Shown here piece by piece: positions 58,240-64,000 of a DNA stretch of 64,000 nt. The position numbers and the translations under genes were made by a program. The stretch comes from Hemicordylus capensis (taxonomy: Eukaryota; Chordata; Lepidosauria; Squamata; Cordylidae), in NCBI RefSeq assembly GCF_027244095.1, contig NC_069661.1:12286001-12350000 (forward strand), read 5' to 3'. The stretch's first letter is position 1, and every line of letters begins with the position of its first letter. The notes below the pieces were generated by a model. The model had not been told where the DNA came from and ran no database searches. It saw only the letters and a list, made by a program, of their open reading frames with translations.

Positions 58240-58898
58240 CATTAGCCACAGGTTATGCCTTAGAGAATTAAATATATAGATAATAGGGCTGGAGTGTTTG
58301 ACATTCCTGACATACCCTTTCGGAGTAACTGCTGAAGCAGCAATTAAGTAAACTGATCTTGAGGCTACCATACATCTGAAAAGTGCTTTTGGAAGCAAAC
58401 TTCCAAAATGATATGTTACGAATTCATAGGAGAACTCAAATGTCAGACTCTGCCTTGTCAGAGTCAGAGCTGCCTTGATTACCAGTTTCCCTTTCAGTGC
58501 AAACTACTGAATTAAAAATCTAGCCTATAAATTAGTAACTAGCTTACTTTCAAGCCCATTTTCATTTTAATTGTCAGGACCACCTACTACTGGCAATCAG
58601 AGAATGATATCATACAGGGATCGTGAGGGCTGGTGTTTGTTTTGAGTACCTCGGCTTCTGCCTGGAAGATGTGGATTAATAACAGAGAGATCATACACAG
58701 AGTAGTCGGCTGTCACCCCAGGCTTCTAATTTGCTGGCAACGTTCATTGTGTTTATTTTAGAAATCAAGCCCTGACGCCTTCTAGCTATGAAATGGTAGG
58801 ACATGGGGAATTGGCTTCATATGACATCCTGTTTCTATAAATATTTCCTGAGAGCTGAGGATGGCCCAAGCCCAGCTGGTGGCTGAGCAGTAGTGTTT
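58240..58898. other. No gene recognised
   Basis: AT-rich sequence without a supported feature. Confidence 0.4.
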
Positions 58899-58900
58899 TA

Positions 58901-59280
58901 GGAACATAGAAAACTGCCTTCTACCATGTCAGACCATAGGTCCATCTAGCTCAGTATTGTCTACACAGACTGGCAGCGACTTCTCCAAGGTTGCAGGCAG
59001 GAGTCTCTCTTAGCCCTATCTTGGAGATGCTGCCAGGGAGGGAACTTGGAACCTTCTGCTCTTCCCAGAGCGGCTCCATCCCCAAAGGGGAATATCTTAC
59101 AGTGCTCACACATGTCTCCTATTCAAATGCAAAACAGGGTGGACCCTGCTTAGCAAAGGGGTCACAAGACCAGCTCTCCTACCCATTAAGCATTAAAGCA
59201 TTAAAGTGTTTATATTATTGTCTGTCATAGGAACATAGGAAGCTGCCTTATACAAGTCAGACCATTGCTCCGTCTATGGT
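58901..59280 (-). mobile_element. 5S-headed SINE (58901-59180) and a fragment (59229-59280)
   Basis: The first copy is nearly complete. The fragment keeps only the body tip CATAGGAACATAGGAAGCTG. Confidence 0.8.
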
Positions 59281-59655
59281 CTGACTTTTGAACCTCGGTC
59301 TCCCCACTCAAAGTGCCCCATTACAGCCCCTGCACTACATTGGCCCTCAGGACAGAACCAGCCACCTCCAGCCATCTCTTATTGCATCAATAGCCTATCA
59401 ACAAATTCTCATTCCCTACTGGGGATTTCTAGGTTAATAGTAACACTGTTTGGCATTTGACTGGTGTTTCCTTAAAATGTCCTCACATGAGAAATAAGTC
59501 CCTCATGGAGAAAAACAGAAAATGCCTCATGGTGGTGTAACAAGTTCTGAAGGGACCCATGTGCAAGAATTGAACACACACACACACACACGCCCCTTAA
59601 ATAATTTACTCATCGGGGTCAATAGATAAATAAAAAAGTTTAATCATTCCTGGCT

Positions 59656-60140
59656 GGGCAGAAAGCTCTGAAATTTCACCCAGTGTTCCTCCATAATAAT
59701 AGCATTAAGTAGTGACACTTTTTTAAAGTGTCACTCATAACTGCTTTGTTTTAAGGCAGAAAGGTACCCAAAAAAGTGTTGGAATTGACTCTGCCCATCA
59801 TTCAAGCTTCATCTGGAGGAAACTGTCCCTTACCTTCATATGAAAGTTTCATACAAAAGCTGGCCTGTATCTTCGTATCTAACTCCCCATGTTATAACTT
59901 CAGAATGGGGAGAAAGTTCTCAATATTCATACGGCAGTAGCACATGATGGTAGCATCAGTTGTGCACACCCTCAAGAAGATCAGCTGACCCACTGATTTT
60001 TAAAACATTTCAAAAGAAGTTTTTAGAACTTATTAAAGATTCATTAAAAATAAACAGATGGACTAATCTTCTTGAAGGCATTCACAAGTAATGTATCCTT
60101 CATGTAGAGACATCATTTGAAATTTCAGAGCTTTCTGCCC
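59656..60140. repeat. Element with 23-bp perfect inverted repeats
   Basis: GGGCAGAAAGCTCTGAAATT (59656) and its inverse (60118-60140) enclose about 440 bases. Imperfect pairing extends outward (TTAATCATTCC). No coding capacity. A MITE is likely; its family is unknown. Confidence 0.6.
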
Positions 60141-60479
60141 TACTGTTGGAGTAATTAATAGTTTTGAGTTTCGCATTAATCCCTATGGGGAATTATGTTT
60201 AAGTCAAATTTCGACGCACCCCTCCAGGGGCAGCCTTTGTGCACTGCACAAATTTCCTCTATTGTAGATCTACCCCTGAGCCCTGATGCCTCACTAAACC
60301 AAAAAGGTCCCTTTAAAGAAAATAAAAAAGCAGGAAACAAACACATAAACAGCTCTTAGAGGAGGAAGGGCTGTTATTCCTGTCAGGTGCTAGCATTGCC
60401 CCAGCAAATCCCATTCTGTGGAGTCCTCATCCTCTCACTCTTAAGGCTAGTTGGTGGGTTGGTGAGGAGGAGAACAACC

Positions 60480-60718
60480 ATTGGGTGGCACTCCTGCCAA
60501 TCACACACCTTTACCTGCCTCTAAGCTGAATTAATACTACCTGGTCCATGTATTTTTCTATATCAGTGGCAGACTAATACTTGGGTTGTCTTATCTTAGT
60601 TTCTAGGAGTCACATTATGGCTGCCAAGGAGTGTCAGAAGTTTGATGCTGACTGTAAGGTTGCTGTGAATGAAGTGGTGAATATAGAGCTGGGTGTTAGC
60701 TACAACTACTTGTCCATG
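60480..60718 (+). pseudogene. Ferritin promoter and first exon only
   Basis: Exon 1 (60617-60718, 34 codons) has an intact ATG and a GT donor (ATGGTAAGTTGG). It encodes MAAKECQKFDADCKVAVNEV followed by a stretch ending SYNYLSM. Glu27 and Tyr34 equivalents remain but many conserved residues have changed. Upstream, ATTGG (60480) and CCAATCAC (60497) and a TATA-like GAATTAATAC (60528) keep the cluster's promoter layout. The Maf-like site at about 60419 is degraded to GTGGAGTCCTCATC. No exon 2, 3 or 4 is found in the remaining 3.2 kb, which is full of SINE and LINE sequence. It is either a decaying copy, or a gene with a long intron 1 continuing beyond the window. Confidence 0.7.
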
Positions 60719-60910
60719 GTAAGTTGGTTTTGGCTGCTTCTCCTGATGAGGGGGATTCTGCACTGCTGGTTTGTTGTCCCTGCTAATTGGATAAAGAAGA
60801 ACCTTTTAAAATGGTGATTCTCTGGTATTTAGCAAGGGGAGAGCAAGTATCCCTACTCAGCCTCTGTATAGCATTTCTCCAGTAGCTGTTGCTGGTGTTT
60901 GCCTTACTTA

Positions 60911-61212
60911 AGAACATAGGAAGCTGCCATATACCAAGTCAGACCATAGGTCCATCTAGCTCAGTATTGTCTACCCAGACTGGCAGCAGCTTCTCCAAGG
61001 TTTCAGGCAGGAATCTCTCTCAGCCCTATCTTGGAGATGCTGCCAGGGAGGGAACTTGGAACCTAGATGCTCTTCCCAGAGTGGCTCCATCTCCTGAGGG
61101 GAATAACTTACAGTGCTCACACATCAAGTCTCCCATTCATATACAACCAGGGTGGACCCTGCTTAGCTAAGGGGACAAGTCATGCTTGCTACCATAAGAC
61201 CAGCTCTCCTTG
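60911..61212 (-). mobile_element. 5S-headed SINE downstream of the lone ferritin exon 1
   Basis: Near full length, from AAGAACATAGGAAGCTGCC to ACCAGCTCTCC. Confidence 0.85.
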
Positions 61213-61501
61213 TTTGGCTTCTGAGCCCTTTGGGGACAGAGAACCATTTGGTTTATTTTTCTGTGTAAACTGAGAACCTTGGTTGAAAAGCAGTATATAA
61301 ATATTCATAGTAGCGGTTCATCTGGATTCAGTCTAACCTTCTGTTCAGAAGCACAGTAAGTTCTGTAGAGTCTGGTGGCATTTATTTGGGAAGAGGTGTA
61401 TACCCAACTGTACCCTGGTTGGATAAAAGTGTAGTATGTCTGTAATTACCCCCAGCAGCAATTCCTATGTTGCCTGCTCAAACTGATGCTGTATAGATGA
61501 A

Positions 61502-61696
61502 CAGCATAGTGTAGTGGTTAGAGTGTTGGACCAGGACCGGGAATACCCAAGTATGAATCCTCATTCAGGCATGAAATGCACTGGGTGACTCTGGGCCAGT
61601 CATGTATCTCTCAACCTAACCTACAACACAGGGTTGTTGTGAGGATAAAAATTACATGTATTCTGAGCTCCTTGGAGGAAGAGCAGGATATAAATG
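61502..61696 (+). mobile_element. Sauria-type tRNA SINE, plus strand
   Basis: CATAGTGTAGTGGTTAGAGT, GTATGAATCCTCATTCAGGC and CAACACAGGGTTGTTGTGAG, with the tail GGAGGAAGAGCAGGATATAA. Confidence 0.9.
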
Positions 61697-62137
61697 AAGG
61701 GATTTTTTAAAAAATTCTTACAAGTCCTAACTTCTAGAGCAGTTGGAAAAATCTCAGCTCAGTAGTTGGCATCTTTACCTTGACTGCTGTGTCAGTATAA
61801 ATGATTCTTATTGTAAAGACTCCCTTAATACCTTTCTGGGAATCCAGATGCCTCTTGGAATACTAGGGGAGTGAGAGTTCAGCTTTTCTCAGTCATCTAA
61901 AGTGCCGCTGGGGGTGATGGGTGTCCTCCAACTACAGCTGCAGAGCCAAGGTTGCTTGTCCTTGACCTAAATGGTGTCCTACACTCCTGTTGTTGTATGC
62001 AAAGGATAGAAGTTATTGGGGATAATGATCATGGCTTCTATGAGAAGGAAAAGTACTCAGAATAGTGCTACTGAAGTTAGGACAAGCTAGGGAAGGCACA
62101 ATTTCCCATTCTAACTTCAATGGGGCTACTTTGAGGG

Positions 62138-62273
62138 CAGGGGTGTAGCTATAATTGAGCAGATGGGTTCAAAGAACCCGGGGCCCCCAGATCCACCCTC
62201 CCTATTTCTTACTCCAAGGGTCCGCCAGGGAGAGGGGTGAACAGGGCTCCCCTCTCCCCTAGCTACAACCCTG
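62138..62273. mobile_element. Short hAT-type MITE (CAGGGGTGTAGCTATAA end)
   Basis: CAGGGGTGTAGCT and AGCTACAACCCTG ends. Flanks TTTGAGGG and CTTGAGTG match at six of eight bases. Confidence 0.7.
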
Positions 62274-62639
62274 CTTGAGTGTGTTTGCTTGTGTATGCAG
62301 ACACACACGTGGGATTGATTTATTTGCTACCTTTATATCTGAAAAGCTCAGAGCAGCTTACAGCATTCTTTATTAATTGATCATCCTGTCCCAAAAGGGC
62401 TCCCCTGTTGGTTTGGTGGGTGGGGTTTTTTTAAAAAATCAAACAAAAGTTTAAAGCAGAGGATGTTGCGGGGTGTGGGGGAGCTGTCAGAGGGAAGGGT
62501 CCAGAAAGTACTTGGTCCTCCTCATCCCAACAGAGAGACCTTGTTTCTTGCCTCACCATCTGCTGCAGCCTGATGACCTGTAGAGGAGGACTTGGTCCTT
62601 TGCAGAGCAGAGGGGCCAAATGATGGCTGTTCCTCCTTG

Positions 62640-63080
62640 TTGGAGAAGGAGTTCAAGTGCATTGACCTTTTGCACCAACTATCTGAATGACCACTCGGGG
62701 CACTGGGAGTAGAGGTAGCCAGTGAGGGTCTCCTTACCTGTCCCTGCTTTGCTTCTGCTCTATGACCCTTGCCTTGACTCCTCAGGTACTTCCTGTAGTG
62801 AGCCAGTTCTACTTCCTAAGAGCAGATGGGAGTATCTCTCTCGCTCTCACTCTCCCCGTCCTATTCACTATGTAGCTCATAGTTAGGAAAGGTCTTTCCT
62901 ATCTCAAATGTACTTAACCTAATAAATCTTATTTATTTTATACTGCACTACAATCTCTATGCTTGTTCTTGACTTACTGTAACAATAAGGCTCTGCACTA
63001 CTTCGTAACTGGAGTGGGCAGCTTCCACTTGGTGCTTTGCCAAACAATCGCAAATTACAACACTCTTCAGGCCAATGGAG
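62640..63080. repeat. Dispersed repeat, copy 2 (empty site for the 1887 MITE)
   Basis: It aligns with 1700-2660 but reads CCTATTCACTATGTAG without interruption where the other copy holds the MITE. Confidence 0.65.
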
Positions 63081-63189
63081 GGGCCTCATTGCTTTCCTTG
63101 CCCGGATAATTCCAGGGTTATTGCTGATCATAAACTATAGCTGGATTAAAGGTAGCAAAGTGAATCTGCGGGTTCATGTTCAGCAGAGC

Positions 63190-63830
63190 TATGCCAGGTC
63201 ATGAGGAGTTTAATTTCTGCTTCAAAACAGTTCCCGGAGGTGTTATTCTGTGACGCTTTTAATGGGTTCTTTGCAGATAAAATCTGTATTCAAGCTGACT
63301 TGGACTCCACTATTTCTTCAGGGTCTGTAGAGGAGGTGTCAAGCAATCCCTTTTGCAGTATTGGATTGCTTCTGTTTCAATCTGTGATTCCTGAGGGTGT
63401 GGACAAGCTGTTTGGGGCCACTTGTTCTCTGGATCCTTGCCCAACTTGGCTGCTTCTATCTAGCAGGGAGATTGTTGGAGATGGCCTAGTATAAATGCAT
63501 CACTGAGGGAGGGTACGATGCCTCCGACTCAGAGGTGGGTCTTCTCTATAGCCACTCCTGGAGTGTGGAATGCACTCTTTACAGAAATCCGTAATCTGAA
63601 TTCTTTATTGGCCTTCAGGAGAGCCCTTAAAACCTATATATTTGGCTTGGCCTTCTGGGGTTTTTAAATAGTTGTAAATGGTTTTACTACCTCATTTTTC
63701 AGGGTTTTTAAATTGTTCTGATTGTTTAATTGATGTTTTAATTGTTAGTAGTTCTATTATTTCTGTTTTAATTGTAAACTGCCCTGAGCCATTCTGGAAG
63801 GGTGGTATAAAAATTGAATGAATAAATAAA
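63190..63830 (+). mobile_element. Internally deleted LINE (L2 group)
   Basis: It reads FNGFFADKICIQADLDSTIS and ATCSLDPCPTWLLLSS, the linker between endonuclease and reverse transcriptase. It then jumps to the ORF end (TGGAGTGTGGAATGCACTC) and tail GCCCTGAGCCATTCTGGAAG. Confidence 0.8.
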
Positions 63831-63834
63831 TGAT

Positions 63835-64000
63835 GAATATTCATATACTGCTTTTCAACAAAAAGTTCCCAAAGAGGTTTACACGGATAAATAAAATGGC
63901 TCCCTGTCCCCAAAGGGCTTGCAATCATGAAAAGAAACATAAGGCAGTTACCAGTTACAGCCACTGGAGGGATGCTGTGCTGGGGATGGATAGGGCCAGT
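63835..64000 (-). mobile_element. LINE 3' tail, antisense, running off the window
   Basis: ATATTCATATACTGCTTTTC and GGCTCCCTGTCCCCAAAGGG match the copy at 7835. Confidence 0.65.

Noticed and set aside
60561-60590. CAGTGG in the leader region of the lone exon 1 as an iron-responsive element
   Set aside because: The five bases on each side cannot pair and no bulged C lies at the required position.

Overview
Organism. This is nuclear DNA from a reptile, most likely a squamate (lizard or snake). The reasons are several Sauria-type tRNA SINEs, a very abundant SINE with a 5S rRNA-like head, CR1- and L2-type LINE tails, a Penelope-like remnant and dozens of short hAT-type fold-back elements with 8-bp target duplications. 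The genes have GT-AG introns, AATAAA signals and vertebrate codon use. No bacterial, viral or CRISPR structure is present. The species call is an inference. || Genes. The only host gene family I can recognise is H-type ferritin, present as a degenerating local cluster. Three copies look complete: gene A (17250-22280, +), gene B (34615-37135, -) and gene C (40963-43439, +). Each has four coding exons of 102/105, 147, 126 and 156 bases. They encode 176, 177 and 177 residues and keep all the ferroxidase-centre ligands. B and C are head to head and form the arms of a large inverted repeat (about 3.6 kb arms, 1.5 kb spacer). Around them lie broken or partial copies: D (2990-6955), an isolated intact last exon (28883-29038), E (48352-52848), an inverted exon 3 piece (53986-54032) and a lone first exon (60617-60718). 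|| Regulation. The 5' leaders of A, B and C are short and show no CAGUGN iron-responsive hairpin. All three promoters carry a GCTGAGTCA-type Maf/NRF2 (antioxidant response) site, CCAAT-type boxes and a TATA-like box at similar spacing. This suggests control by transcription rather than by IRP binding to the mRNA. || Layout. 1-7 kb: repeats and pseudogene D, whose exons 3 and 4 are each split by a hAT-type insertion. 7-17 kb: LINE/SINE/MITE sequence. 17.2-22.3 kb: gene A. 22.3-34 kb: repeats, a solo LTR and the orphan exon 4. 34.6-43.5 kb: the B/C palindrome. 43.5-60 kb: repeats, a fold-back element, a Penelope-like remnant, pseudogene E and a LINE interrupted by L1. 60.4-64 kb: ferritin promoter plus exon 1, then LINE and SINE pieces. 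Most open frames outside the ferritin exons fall in repeats and I do not consider them genes. All identity estimates are by eye.
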